A DNA stretch of 51,890 bases, from contig CAJJPZ010000003.1 of the NCBI GenBank assembly GCA_905193765.1, positions 1 to 51,890 on the forward strand, in the 5' to 3' direction. The notes under the pieces were generated by a model that saw nothing but the letters and a program-made list of their open reading frames with translations, ran no database searches and had not been told where the DNA came from. Shown piece after piece: positions 25,998 through 35,000 of this stretch. Numbering within the stretch: position 1 is the stretch's first letter; every line of letters starts with the position of its first letter. The stretch comes from an uncultured Eubacterium sp. Lineage in GTDB: Bacteria; Bacillota; Clostridia; Peptostreptococcales; Anaerovoracaceae. The translations under genes and the position numbers were made by a program.

Positions 25998-26846
25998 TCA
26001 CCTGCCACAGCTGTGGCTGCCGCAGGTATGTCCATGTTCATGTCCTTCGTGGCCGCTGCACTTTGCTTCAGGGTCGAAATCAAGTCTGCCTGCCAGCAGT
26101 TTTTCCACCGCAGCATCCGCACTGCCTGAAACTCCGCCGTAGAGTTCTACACCTTCTGCAGCCAGTGCATTCCTCGCACCGCCGCCTATACCTCCGCAGA
26201 TAAGCATATCCACATTCATGGCTCTGAGTATCCCTGCCAGGGCTCCATGTCCGTTCCCTTCAGTGCTCACCACTTCCGAAGACACCACTTTCCCGTCTTC
26301 GGCATCGTACACCTTGAAATATTCTGTGTGTCCGAAGTGCTGAAAAATATCTCCGTTTTCATACGTAACTGCGATCCTCATGATTCCTTCTCCTTTCGGT
26401 CCGGCATATATCCGGCTGAATTCCTGTTTCCAGCAGGTATTGCGACAACACATGGCATTGCCTCCGTCACAGAGCTGATAATCTCCGCCTCCGATGCGCA
26501 GCGGTCTGCCGTCAACCAGTGCATCTGCCAGTTTCTTCCGTGCACTGGTATATATATGCTGCACAGTCGTCCGGGCGATCTGCATAAAATCGCTGCACTG
26601 TTCCTGAGACATACCCTCCTTGTCGATAAGACGTATAGTCTCGTACTCATCCACAGTCATCACAACGGTATTGCGTTCTGCCTCCGCAGCCCATGCACTA
26701 TAGCCGTCGGCCGCTTTTTCCCGGTTATCGGATACTGTGCCGTTTTCAACAGACACATCGACCCCATCATCGTCCGGGTACTCCGGGGAGAAACCCAGTA
26801 TATATGGAAAATGACATACTCTCCTGCATTTTCTCGGCCTTGACAA
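25998..26846 (-). CDS. DUF134 HTH - NifX-like (dinitrogenase cofactor) fusion protein
   Basis: A 282-residue two-domain protein. The N-terminal DUF134 domain has SRPRKCRRVCHFP at its start and the HTH segment TVDEYETIRLIDKEGMSQEQCSDFMQIARTTVQHIYTSARKKLADALV. An Asp/Ala/Glu-rich insert of about 30 residues splits it. The C-terminal half (from about residue 155, MRIAVTYENGDIFQHFGHTEYFKVYD to GGIGGGARNALAAEGVELYGG) is a NifX/NafY-like iron-molybdenum cofactor domain, as in MTH1175-type proteins. It ends in a His/Cys-rich tail (CSGHEGHEHGHTCGSHSCGR) likely to bind metal. No nitrogenase genes are present, so a metal or Fe-S related regulator is more plausible. TTG 26846 is chosen because GGGAGGTG lies six bases upstream. 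Confidence 0.85.
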   Translation of the reverse strand: MSRPRKCRRVCHFPYILGFSPEYPDDDGVDVSVENGTVSDNREKAADGYSAWAAEAERNTVVMTVDEYETIRLIDKEGMSQEQCSDFMQIARTTVQHIYTSARKKLADALVDGRPLRIGGGDYQLCDGGNAMCCRNTCWKQEFSRIYAGPKGEGIMRIAVTYENGDIFQHFGHTEYFKVYDAEDGKVVSSEVVSTEGNGHGALAGILRAMNVDMLICGGIGGGARNALAAEGVELYGGVSGSADAAVEKLLAGRLDFDPEAKCSGHEGHEHGHTCGSHSCGR

Positions 26847-26940
26847 ACTGCACACCTCCCTGCACTGGCAACATATCCTGCTTCATTTCATTAATTTCAT
26901 ATAGAAAGACCGCTTCTGATGCGATCCTTCTCACATCATT

Positions 26941-26997
26941 ATCATACGCCCATTACTGACATATGTCAATAACCATTTTTGACATATGTCAGTAATG
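26941..26997 (-). promoter_or_regulatory. Promoter with paired TGACATATGTCA operators
   Basis: Two 12-bp palindromes TGACATATGTCA (26957-26968 and 26980-26991) lie within a larger perfect inverted repeat whose 18-base arms are 26951-26968 and 26980-26997. On the minus strand TTGACA (-35, 26964-26969) and TATGAT (-10, 26941-26946) are 17 bases apart, so one palindrome overlaps the -35. This is probably the promoter-operator of the DUF134-NifX gene, which starts about 95 bases downstream, and suggests repression, perhaps by the DUF134 domain itself. Confidence 0.7.
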
Positions 26998-27047
26998 CAC
27001 AGCGCAGCCTGAACTGTTCGATCCGGATCGCCTACTGATACTCAGAC

Positions 27048-27171
27048 AGTATCGAGAACTCCACACAGCCGGGTGATTTCGGTACTTTTTCGCTCCCGAA
27101 CCACGTCATATCAGCCTCCCTTCACTCCTGAAAGTATCGACAACTCCACACGTCCGGATGGTTCCGGTACT
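27048..27171. repeat. Family B palindrome pair (two 39-bp modules)
   Basis: Two 39-bp modules, 27048-27086 and 27133-27171, both begin AGTATCGA and end CGGTACT. They are near-identical to each other (about 7 differences) and are separated by 46 bases, the same gap seen between family A modules. They lie between the DUF134-NifX promoter and the metG terminator. No gene is visible in 26998-27291. Confidence 0.75.
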
Positions 27172-27291
27172 TTCAACTGCTCAGCACTGGCCGGAACGCT
27201 CCTTATGTGCGCCTCACATTGCGTAAATGTATCGATTTCTTCATTCAGGTGGATTTTAGGCCTGATCTGCAACAGAGACCTCTTTTCAAAC

Positions 27292-27363
27292 GAAAAAAGA
27301 GCCATATTCCCATCTGCCGGTCTCCCGGCACAATGCCGGAGCCCGGTGAGGACTGGCTCTTTC
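27292..27363 (-). terminator. Terminator of metG with long compound stem
   Basis: On the minus strand an outer stem AAAGAGCCA/TGGCTCTTT encloses an inner stem around CCGGCATTGTGCCGG, and the outer stem is followed by TTTTCG. It lies about 65 bases after the metG stop codon. Confidence 0.75.
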
Positions 27364-27427
27364 GTTATTTTATCCCCGCCGCGTCGGGAGTTCTGCATAT
27401 GACTGCCAGGGTCGCAGGCTCTGCGGT

Positions 27428-29362
27428 CTACGCTACCGGATTTCCGTCGGCTGCAATCGTAGTCACGAATTCGTATCTCACTTTGCCGTCTACTTCGTTG
27501 TCTGCAAAGAGGATCATGCCCTTTGACTCGAGGCCTCTCAGCTTTCTCGGCTTCAGGTTGGCTACTACGACTACTTTCTTGCCTACACATTCCTCCGGCT
27601 TGAAGTACTGTGCCACGCCGGAGATTATCTGTCTCGTCTCAGTGCCCATCTTCACCTGGAACACCAGCAGCTTGTCAGCCTTAGGATGCTTTTCAGCTGA
27701 AAGGATGGTTCCCACTCTGAAATCCATCTTGTCAAAATCGTCGTACTCGATCTCATCCTTCAGTTCCAGCGGGATGTTTTCTTCCTTGCCTTCATTTTTC
27801 ATGGCTTCGAGCTCAGCCAGCTCTTTCTCGATGTCGAGGCGAGGGAAAATAGCCTTACCCTTCTTCACCTGCTCGCCCTGCATCATCTCAAACACGAACG
27901 CATCCTCCCATGCCACGTCTGAATACCAGAGTCCCAGCTGCTTTCTTATCTCGTCAGCTGTAGTATGCATGAACGGGTGGATGAGTATGGAAATTATCCT
28001 GATGGATTCTGCCAGGTTGTGGAGCACATTGTCCAGTCTCGGCTTCTGCGCTTCGTCCTTTGCCAGTACCCACGGCATAGTTTCGTCGATATATTTGTTG
28101 GCTCTTCTCACTACAGTCCAGATGTCTTCCAGCGCCATGTTGAATGCAAACTTGTCCATGTTGGCTTCCACCTTTGCAGCTGCGCCTGTTGCAACAGCCT
28201 TGAGGTCATCGTCAACTGCATCCTTTGCATCTGTCAGCTCAGGAACGAATCCTCCGTTGTATTTTTCTATCATGGAAACTGTCCTGGATACGAGATTGCC
28301 CAGGTCGTTTGCCAGGTCGTAGTTCATCCTCTTGAGCATGACTTCGTTGGTGAACACGCCGTCCTGTCCGAAGGTGTATTCTCTCAGCAGGAAATATTTC
28401 AGCGCGTCGATGCCGTATCTGTCGATGAGTTTCACAGGGTCCACCACGTTGCCTTTGGACTTCGACATCTTGCCGCCCTCAAGCAGCAGCCAGCCGTGTC
28501 CCAGTACCTGCTTAGGCAGCGGCTCCTCGATGGACATCAGCATTGCCGGCCAGATGATGGAGTGGAATCTTACGATCTCCTTACCCACCAGATGGACGTC
28601 CACCGGCCAGTACTTTTCGTAAAGTTCAGGCTCGTCAGGATACCCCAGCGCGGTGATGTAGTTCGTGAGTGCATCCAGCCATACGTAGATAACATGCTTG
28701 TCGTCGATAGGTACAGGGATGCCCCAGTCGAAAGTGGATCTGGAAATACACAGATCTTCCAGTCCCTGCTTGACGAAAGCTACCATCTCGTTCCTTCTTG
28801 TTTCAGGCTGCAGGAAGTCCGGGTTCTTCTCGAACAGCTCCAGGAGCCTGTCCTGATATTTGGAAAGTCTGAAGAAATATGCTTCTTCCTTGGCCTTCTG
28901 CACCGGTCTGCCGCAGTCAGGACACTTGCCGTCCACCAGCTGGCTCTCAGTCCAGAACGACTCGCATGGAGTACAGTACATTCCTTCGTATTCGCCTTTG
29001 TATATGTCGCCCTTTTCGTACATCTTCATGAAGATGGCCTGGACTCTCTTGATGTGTCTCGGTTCGGTGGTCCTGATGAAATCATCGTAAGAGATCTCCA
29101 TAGTCTTCCAGAGATCCTTGATCCCTGCAACGACTCCGTCAACGTATTCCTGCGGAGTCACGCCGTTCTTCTTTGCGATGTCCTGGATTTTCTGTCCGTG
29201 CTCATCTGTTCCCGTCAGGAATCTGACGTCGTAGCCTGCAAGTCTCTTGAATCTTGCCATGGCGTCTGCCATTACCGTACAGTACGTATGACCTATATGA
29301 AGGTTCGAACTCGGATAGTAGATCGGGGTAGTAATGTAATATTTACCTTTAGTTTCTGCCAT
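27428..29362 (-). CDS. metG: Methionyl-tRNA synthetase
   Basis: This 644-residue class I aminoacyl-tRNA synthetase charges tRNA-Met with methionine. The HIGH signature is in SNLHIGHTYC near residue 21 and the KMSKS loop in GGKMSKSKGNVVDP. A zinc knuckle is visible as CTPCESFW and CPDCGRP, so it is the form with one zinc site typical of Firmicutes. The anticodon-binding helical domain follows, and after an acidic linker the C-terminal dimerising tRNA-binding domain (DKMDFRVGTILSAEKHPKADKLLVFQVKMG). Length is normal. No T-box specifier/AGGGTGGNACCGCG signature was found upstream, so regulation by a T-box is not supported. AAAGGAATG lies somewhat far upstream of the ATG. Confidence 0.96.
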   Translation of the reverse strand: MAETKGKYYITTPIYYPSSNLHIGHTYCTVMADAMARFKRLAGYDVRFLTGTDEHGQKIQDIAKKNGVTPQEYVDGVVAGIKDLWKTMEISYDDFIRTTEPRHIKRVQAIFMKMYEKGDIYKGEYEGMYCTPCESFWTESQLVDGKCPDCGRPVQKAKEEAYFFRLSKYQDRLLELFEKNPDFLQPETRRNEMVAFVKQGLEDLCISRSTFDWGIPVPIDDKHVIYVWLDALTNYITALGYPDEPELYEKYWPVDVHLVGKEIVRFHSIIWPAMLMSIEEPLPKQVLGHGWLLLEGGKMSKSKGNVVDPVKLIDRYGIDALKYFLLREYTFGQDGVFTNEVMLKRMNYDLANDLGNLVSRTVSMIEKYNGGFVPELTDAKDAVDDDLKAVATGAAAKVEANMDKFAFNMALEDIWTVVRRANKYIDETMPWVLAKDEAQKPRLDNVLHNLAESIRIISILIHPFMHTTADEIRKQLGLWYSDVAWEDAFVFEMMQGEQVKKGKAIFPRLDIEKELAELEAMKNEGKEENIPLELKDEIEYDDFDKMDFRVGTILSAEKHPKADKLLVFQVKMGTETRQIISGVAQYFKPEECVGKKVVVVANLKPRKLRGLESKGMILFADNEVDGKVRYEFVTTIAADGNPVA

Positions 29363-29494
29363 TTTGTAAAATCATTCCTTTCATCTTGCATCTGCGAATG
29401 GGCAGACACAGTAATTACTCTTTAGGATATCATTTATCCTGCCGGTAGTCAATTCGCAAAAGGCGGGATCCGGCGCAGATATGTGGCTTCGGAT

Positions 29495-29803
29495 CTCTGT
29501 CGGGATATGTCAGCTGTATGCTGATCGCGGATCGTGAGTGAAGAGTTGCTCCATTCCACACTGAGTCTGTCGGGGCAAGACGGCTGCATGCCTATCGCGG
29601 ATTTGGAAAATCTACTATCTCGACCACAACCAGACTGCCATCTCTGCAATTCCCCAGATTTTGCAAGCGTACATGATGCCTTAGGTAGATTTTTTATTTT
29701 TTTACCTGAGAAACTCTACCATCAGCGTGCCGTCCGATCATTTCACATCCGCCACTGACCTGGTACAGTAGGTTTTATGAAAAATTTTACGTAAAACTCT
29801 ACC
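29495..29803. repeat. Truncated family A element with a 70-bp tandem repeat
   Basis: Two 37-bp modules, 29684-29720 and 29767-29803, have ends GGTAGA/TCTACC and AGTAGG/TCTACC and are separated by 46 bases. They match the third and fourth modules of the complete element at 43913-44209. A degenerate module may end at 29616 (TCTACT). Just upstream, two ~40-base segments starting CTGTCGGG at 29497 and 29567 and ending in ATCGCGGAT form a 70-base direct repeat. The region lies between metG and the EFR1 gene; 29363-29494 and 29804-29860 show nothing more. Confidence 0.65.
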
Positions 29804-29860
29804 ATTATGCAGTTCGTGATGTCGCACCTCCGGTCTGCCTTCCCGCCGGTATTTCCTATC

Positions 29861-30763
29861 CTATACGAAAAGCTCCGGATCTTTGCGATCAGGATATCCC
29901 AGCTCCAGTTCCTCTTTGTGATAAAGATATCCCGGGTCATCGAAATACAATGCGCCAGTCGGACATTTCTTCTCGCAGCCGCAGCATTTGATACAGATAC
30001 CGTCCACCACTCCCGGCGCCTCCGGTTTTATGGAGCCCATCGGGCAGACCTCGATGCAAATACCACATCCGTTGCATTTGTCTGCATGGAGCTTCGGTTT
30101 CACTTTCAGGATGTTGATATGATTGCCTTTGCGGTCGCGGGGTTTGTAGTACGGCCTGATGGGATCGCAGCCCTTTACATACACAGGGCACGCCGCTTCA
30201 AGAGCCGCCTCGATCTTATCGTTATCACCGCCGGCTTCATTTATTATGCCCAGTATCTTGTCGGCTGCCTTTCCTGCAAAATCATCAGCAGTCTTCATAT
30301 CCTCTGCGTCAGGTCTGCCTGCCGCCAGCTTTCTGGAAAATGAATGTTCCCCGATAAATGCTGCGCCGGCCACTGTATGGAATCCCTTGTTTTCCAGTAT
30401 GTTCCTCAGCTCGATAAGCGCATCGTCGTAGTTCCTGTTGCCATAAAGGACAACGGGAATCGCCATGGCACCGCCGCCCGCGATAGTATCCAGAAACTTC
30501 AGAAGTACATTCGGTACTCTGCCTGCTATGACCGGCGTACCGAAAACGATTATATCGTTTTCATCGAATTTGTATTCACGTTTGCGTGCCTCCGGCGGCG
30601 TGAAGTTGATATTCCCAGCTTTCGTGAAACGTACCTTTTCACCGTCTGCGCCTGCTGTCTTCGCGGCATCCATCAGTTCCCACATTTTATATGCCACTGC
30701 CGTTGTCACTTTTTCTGTGGTACCAGTACCGCTGAAATACATTGCTCTTATTCTTTTCTCCAT
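29861..30763 (-). CDS. EFR1 family flavodoxin-ferredoxin protein
   Basis: A 300-residue electron carrier. The N-terminal flavodoxin-like domain begins RIRAMYFSGTGTTEKV, the FMN phosphate loop, and continues to GTPVIAGRVPN and VVLYGNRNYDDALIEL. The C-terminal part has two [4Fe-4S] ferredoxin motifs, CNGCGICIEVCPMGS and CIKCCGCEKKCPTGA. This arrangement is the EFR1-type ferredoxin family, common in anaerobes, where it probably moves electrons between low-potential carriers; the partner enzymes are unknown. ATG 30763 follows GGAGGTGCAGTA; 27 upstream codons in frame do not fit the family. The gene stands alone between two repeat-rich gaps. Confidence 0.9.
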   Translation of the reverse strand: MEKRIRAMYFSGTGTTEKVTTAVAYKMWELMDAAKTAGADGEKVRFTKAGNINFTPPEARKREYKFDENDIIVFGTPVIAGRVPNVLLKFLDTIAGGGAMAIPVVLYGNRNYDDALIELRNILENKGFHTVAGAAFIGEHSFSRKLAAGRPDAEDMKTADDFAGKAADKILGIINEAGGDNDKIEAALEAACPVYVKGCDPIRPYYKPRDRKGNHINILKVKPKLHADKCNGCGICIEVCPMGSIKPEAPGVVDGICIKCCGCEKKCPTGALYFDDPGYLYHKEELELGYPDRKDPELFV

Positions 30764-31045
30764 TACTGCACCTCCTGCAACAAACATTCTGTCCGCCTGT
30801 TGATCATACACATATGCCGGGCTGCCCGCTGCATACCCGGACAAAGGGCGACACTGCGCCCTTATTCACCTGATACGAGTATATCACCCGTTCCGGCGAT
30901 TTTCAACACTTCGCAGCATGGCAGCAAGCACTTGCTTCTTACAGAACCGGCGACAATCGCCTGTTCTTTCGATGAGTCGCAGGCGATCTATGATGCTTCG
31001 ACCGCTGATGAACTGTATCTACACTGAGCACCAACATCTCATCAG

Positions 31046-31420
31046 GGTAGATATTTTTTTGAAAAGACCTCATTTTTCTACCACTACCGTTCTGCCCCAG
31101 GCGATCTGCAAGGCAGAACGGAGCGGTGAGTTCCGAGCCAGATGAAGCTGGGGAACTCTCGCAGGGGACCTTCCGCCGAATCATAGCTTCGGGGACAACG
31201 CACTTTCAGTGCTCCGACTCGCTTCGCTTGGAGACTTGTCCCGGTTTGCAAAGCAAATCGCGGAAAGTCCCATGCGAGAGCCACAGGACTTTAGTCCGTG
31301 CCTTTTTGCCCGGAGAGCCATCGGCGATCCGCTTGGCAAAACGGACAGCAAGCAGGCGGTAGCCTGTTGGAGCGTAAGCGTTGGTGGCTTACCGCCGCTG
31401 CTGTCGCATTTTGCATAAGT
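31046..31420. repeat. Single family A module plus family D hairpin mosaic, copy 1
   Basis: 31046-31082 is one 37-bp family A module (GGTAGA...TCTACC). Directly after it, 31083-31420 is a dense mosaic of short GC-rich hairpins shared with 38040-38400 and 44215-44590. The block CTCTCGCAGGGGACCTTCC is at 31156-31174, its inverted counterpart at 31262-31280, and segments containing GAAGCTGGGGAA and GCACTTTCAGTGC also recur. Open frames here are by-products of the repeat. No gene is visible between 30764 and 31592. Confidence 0.75.
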
Positions 31421-31533
31421 CCAACACAATTCATCATATCCGCCACGATAGCAGTCTGATTCATACTCTCACCGCATCATATCGATAACCACCCATGCCC
31501 CGGTGCTTACTGTCCCGGCCGTTTCTGGGCACG

Positions 31534-31582
31534 AAAAAAGGACTGCGCAGCAGCGGATCTTTGCCCGCCGGTGCGCCAGCCC
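31534..31582 (-). terminator. Terminator of the cytidylate-kinase-like gene
   Basis: On the minus strand GGGCTGGCGCACCGGCGGG...CCGCTGCTGCGCAGTCC forms an imperfect GC-rich stem followed directly by TTTTTTCG, about 10 bases after the stop codon. Confidence 0.7.
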
Positions 31583-31592
31583 TCTCGCAGCC

Positions 31593-32231
31593 TTATTTAT
31601 AAAGCTTCCTGTCTGTGTACATTATTATCAGATCTACTATATCGTCGATCTCTATATATCCGCTGTCTATAGAGAGGTTGTAGTTCACAGGTTCGCCCCA
31701 CTTCCTGCCTGTGTGGTAGGCATAGTAGTTGGCTCTCGCCTTGTCTGTGTCCTTCATGAGCTTCTTCACCTCATTCTCCGGAACGCCGTACTGCTCCACA
31801 GCCCTCTTTATCTTGTCGGCCTCCTCGGCGTAAACGAAAACATTCGTCGCCTCCGGCATGCCTCTCAGGACATAATCAGCACATCTTCCGACGATGACGC
31901 ACGATCCCTCGGATGCGATGTTCCTTATGGTATCGAACTGTGCCAGGAAGAATCTCTCGTTCAGGGAAAGACTCTCAGGGCCGGACTCTCCTGCACCCAT
32001 TGCTGACGCCAGGCTGTAAAGGAAGCTGTTCTTTGCCTTCTTCTCTGCGTCTTCCATCATTTCCTTGCTGAATCCGGATTCCTCAGCGATCCTGTCCAGC
32101 AGCTGCTTGTCATAATACGGAACGCCAAGCCTGTCTGCGAGCTTCTGACCTATAAGTCTTCCGCCGCTGCCGAACTCACGGCTTATGGTTATAAGTTTCT
32201 TTTTATCCTTATTTCTTGAATCGTTACACAT
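31593..32231 (-). CDS. Cytidylate kinase-like family protein
   Basis: This 212-residue P-loop protein belongs to the cytidylate-kinase-like family found across Clostridia. The N-terminal segment KLITISREFGSGGRLIGQKLADRLGVPYYDK holds a variant phosphate loop (REFGSGGRLIG). ASEGSCVIVGRCADYVLRG and a basic lid-like segment (DKARANYYAYHTGRKWG) follow, then NLSIDSGYIEIDDIVDLI. It is not the housekeeping Cmk, and its true substrate is unknown; nucleotide or other small-molecule phosphorylation is an inference. GGAGGTACTGCC precedes the ATG. It is a single-gene unit with its own terminator. Confidence 0.85.
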   Translation of the reverse strand: MCNDSRNKDKKKLITISREFGSGGRLIGQKLADRLGVPYYDKQLLDRIAEESGFSKEMMEDAEKKAKNSFLYSLASAMGAGESGPESLSLNERFFLAQFDTIRNIASEGSCVIVGRCADYVLRGMPEATNVFVYAEEADKIKRAVEQYGVPENEVKKLMKDTDKARANYYAYHTGRKWGEPVNYNLSIDSGYIEIDDIVDLIIMYTDRKLYK

Positions 32232-32314
32232 GGCAGTACCTCCTGATGTTTGTATACATTATAACATATTTTTTCAGATAAAGACAGAATGAAAATGTTC
32301 GCTTCTCGCCGCCT

Positions 32315-32357
32315 AAAAAACAAACACGCCGCATCCGGGGGGGGGAGTGTTGTTTGT
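32315..32357 (-). terminator. Terminator of the ureohydrolase-YjiH operon
   Basis: On the minus strand AAACAACACT...GCGTGTTTG forms a stem whose loop contains nine consecutive C residues (nine G on the plus strand, 32337-32345), followed by TTTTTTA. The homopolymer run may vary in length between strains. Confidence 0.6.
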
Positions 32358-32421
32358 CCCCGGTCACAGCGTGTCTGAGAAGAAGATTACTGTTTTAAGT
32401 TGTTTTCATTTACTTTATCTA

Positions 32422-33927
32422 TCAGAAGAACAGGTGTATCGCAATGGCTGCGAGAGGGATCGCAACGATAGTTCTTTCCAGGAAGCATACCAGCAGCTCC
32501 CAGAACTTTATCGGCGACTTCGTTGCCAGCATAACCGTAGCTGTCTCCGAGAAAAAGATTATCTGTACCATCGACACGAGACACACGAACACGCGGGCCT
32601 TCATGCTGATGGCAACGCTGGCTGCCGTGCCGTTCATTACCAGAACAGGCAGGAACATCTCAGCGATACCGACAGGCATCGACGGTGCGATAGCAGCCGC
32701 ATCCGGCACCTGACAGAGCATGAGCAGCGGCTGGAAAATGTAGCCGAGCCATGTGAATATAGGGGTGTATTCTGCGATTATCATTGCCGATACACCTACG
32801 CCGGAGATCATTGTCAGCACCTGAGGCATGATCACGACGCTGTCCTTGAGGCTGAGACCCACATCCCTGTGGAGGCCTCTGGATATCGCAGCACGCTTGA
32901 CAGCTCTGCTGCATCCGCGAGGTATGGTCTGCGAATTGTACTTCACCTCACCTTTGCGCTCTTCTTCAGTCTGCTCCTTGCCGTTGTAGAAAAGGTGCGA
33001 CTTGCGGCTCACAGGCGGGATTCTTACCATTATCATTTCAAGGATGAATACCATGATGAAGCTGATGAAATATATCTTTGCAAAATCCGAACCGCAGCCG
33101 GCCGTCTCGATGACCAGCCCTGCGAATCCGATACTTACCGCCGAGAATCCGGTCATGATAGCGACCATCTCCTTCTCGGTGTATACGTTGTTTTTCCATA
33201 ATCTGTTTGTGATCAGGACGCCCAGCGATGATGAACTTACAAAGGATGCAGTCGCATCCAGAGCAGCCTTGCCCGGCACCTTGAACAGCGGTCTCATCAG
33301 CGGCTCCAGCAGAGCGCCTACGATCTCCAGAACGCCGTAGTTCAGCAGGAACGGCATGAATATCGCACCGATGATGATGATACCGAATACGCCTTTGCAT
33401 ACCGGCGGGATAACGTTGCCCCCTGTCGCATCGCTGACGATCATGTCAGGCGCATTGACTCCGAGAGTCAGCCACAGGGTATATACCAGGACATATATGA
33501 ATCCCAGTGCAAATAGTACAGTGTGCACCACCGTATCGTTCTCGTAAACGTCCAGCAATATGTTGGAATGTTTCCCGCGGTCTATGTATTTGCGGTAAAC
33601 ATGGAGGCACAGGTTGCCGCCGATCAGGACAGTCAGCACCCAGTACACAGCATTCCCGAACAGGTCCAGGAACCCGTTGTAAAGGAAGCTGAACAGCGTC
33701 TCGGAGCTGCCGTCCCCTTTGGTGATCGAACAGAAAAATACTGCTATGCCTATAGCGCTGCAGATAAGGAACAGCAGCAACCCTTTTACTCTGCGTTTCG
33801 GATCGAGCTTTATGTCGTCCAGCTCTGCCGACTGCATGTCCGGATCCAGCTCAGGGACTATATCGTCGATGAACTCCTCTGCGATATCATGGGCGGGCTT
33901 TCTGATGTTTTCTGTATTCGCATCCAT
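32422..33927 (-). CDS. YjiH family nucleoside-recognition (Gate) domain membrane protein
   Basis: A 501-residue polytopic membrane protein with about ten helices. The soluble N-terminal 45 residues are acidic, and helices follow from RRVKGLLLFLICSAIGIAVFF onward. Two Gate-domain halves are visible, each with a family-like segment: ASFVSSSSLGVLITNRLW with TGFSAVSIGFAGLVIETAG, and MPVGIAEMFLPVLVMNG. It belongs to the YjiH/nucleoside-recognition family, whose members are thought to transport small polar solutes. Its ATG directly follows the stop of the ureohydrolase gene, so the two are surely cotranslated and the transporter may move the ureohydrolase substrate or product (agmatine, putrescine, arginine or urea). 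That link is an inference. Confidence 0.82.
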   Translation of the reverse strand: MDANTENIRKPAHDIAEEFIDDIVPELDPDMQSAELDDIKLDPKRRVKGLLLFLICSAIGIAVFFCSITKGDGSSETLFSFLYNGFLDLFGNAVYWVLTVLIGGNLCLHVYRKYIDRGKHSNILLDVYENDTVVHTVLFALGFIYVLVYTLWLTLGVNAPDMIVSDATGGNVIPPVCKGVFGIIIIGAIFMPFLLNYGVLEIVGALLEPLMRPLFKVPGKAALDATASFVSSSSLGVLITNRLWKNNVYTEKEMVAIMTGFSAVSIGFAGLVIETAGCGSDFAKIYFISFIMVFILEMIMVRIPPVSRKSHLFYNGKEQTEEERKGEVKYNSQTIPRGCSRAVKRAAISRGLHRDVGLSLKDSVVIMPQVLTMISGVGVSAMIIAEYTPIFTWLGYIFQPLLMLCQVPDAAAIAPSMPVGIAEMFLPVLVMNGTAASVAISMKARVFVCLVSMVQIIFFSETATVMLATKSPIKFWELLVCFLERTIVAIPLAAIAIHLFF

Positions 33928-33928
33928 T

Positions 33929-34882
33929 TTATTTACCTGCCTGTTTCTTTGCAGCCAGTATCGAGAGGTATTCGAATACTATGTTGGCTGCCAGGTACGC
34001 CGTAGTCTCTCCGGCTGTATCGTATGCCGGAAGCACTTCAACAATGTCGAATCCGATGAAGTTGAGGTCCTTGATACGTCTTACGATATCGAGGGATTCG
34101 TATGATGTGAACCCGCCTACCTCCGGCGTGCCTGTTCCCGGTGCATATGCAGGATCCACGAAGTCTATGTCGAATGTGAGGAAGCAAGGTGTATCTCCCA
34201 CACGATCCAGTATCTCTTTGATCAGAGCATCGAAGCCCATCTCACGGACTTTGTGTGCAGGGATCAGCTCCATGCCCAGCTCTGCTGCCAGTTTGTGTTC
34301 GTCAGGGTCGTAAAGTGAACCTCTCATGCCCACCTGGATGGAGTGTGACGGATCGATGAGTCCCTCTTCGATAGCTCTGCGGAACGGAGTGCCGTGGTTG
34401 TATTTCTGTCCGAACACCTCGTCACAGAGGTCGGAATGTGAATCAAAGTGTACCAGTGCAACTTTGCCATGCTTCTTTGCTACTGCACGGAGTTCGGCAA
34501 GTGTGATGGAGTGGTCTCCGCCCAGTACGATAGGGATCGCGCCCTTCTCGCATATAGCACTGACGCCTGCTTCGATGGCATCGTATGTAGGATGGATATA
34601 TCCCGGCGTAACGTTGAAATCTCCCAGATCTGCGCCCTTGAGGCTGTCCATGATGTTCACCTGGAGTATAACGTTGTTCGGCTTCATCATAGCTGAGATG
34701 CTTCTGATGGCTGCCGGACCGAAACGTGATCCCGAACGGAATGAACTTGCTGTGTCGAATGGTGCTCCTGCTATTGCAAAATCAAGACCTTCCGCCGAAT
34801 CGAGTCTCGGCATCCTCATAAAAGTGCCCATGTTGCAGAAACGTGGTGATGACAATGCGCTTGCCGGCTGTTTTACATTCAT
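33929..34882 (-). CDS. speB: Agmatinase/arginase family ureohydrolase
   Basis: This 317-residue manganese enzyme belongs to the ureohydrolase family, which hydrolyses agmatine, arginine, guanidinobutyrate or formiminoglutamate. Metal-binding motifs are GGDHSITLAEL, HFDSHSDL (in place of the usual DAHxD) and DIDFVDPAYAPGTGTPEVGG. The last is characteristic of agmatinases, so agmatinase is the best guess, but substrate cannot be fixed from sequence. ATG 34882 follows GAGGAGGATATTAAC; the upstream frame (28 codons) is not family-like. It heads a two-gene operon with the YjiH transporter and is divergent from a LysR regulator. Confidence 0.87.
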   Translation of the reverse strand: MNVKQPASALSSPRFCNMGTFMRMPRLDSAEGLDFAIAGAPFDTASSFRSGSRFGPAAIRSISAMMKPNNVILQVNIMDSLKGADLGDFNVTPGYIHPTYDAIEAGVSAICEKGAIPIVLGGDHSITLAELRAVAKKHGKVALVHFDSHSDLCDEVFGQKYNHGTPFRRAIEEGLIDPSHSIQVGMRGSLYDPDEHKLAAELGMELIPAHKVREMGFDALIKEILDRVGDTPCFLTFDIDFVDPAYAPGTGTPEVGGFTSYESLDIVRRIKDLNFIGFDIVEVLPAYDTAGETTAYLAANIVFEYLSILAAKKQAGK

Positions 34883-35000
34883 GTTAATATCCTCCTCTGT
34901 ACTTTCCTGTGATGGCACCTGTGTGCCCTGCTGCATACTTCCTCTGATCGCTATACAATCAAACAAATGACGTCCGTATATGTGACATATCCCTTTGTTG

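Noticed and set aside
27965..29425. 486-codon open frame on the plus strand opposite metG
   Set aside because: It is the antisense shadow of a highly conserved gene, with no ribosome site and no recognisable protein sequence.
29363..29860. T-box or SAM riboswitch leader for metG
   Set aside because: I looked for the AGGGTGGNACCGCG anti-terminator sequence and for typical SAM-I elements in the minus-strand leader; neither is present.
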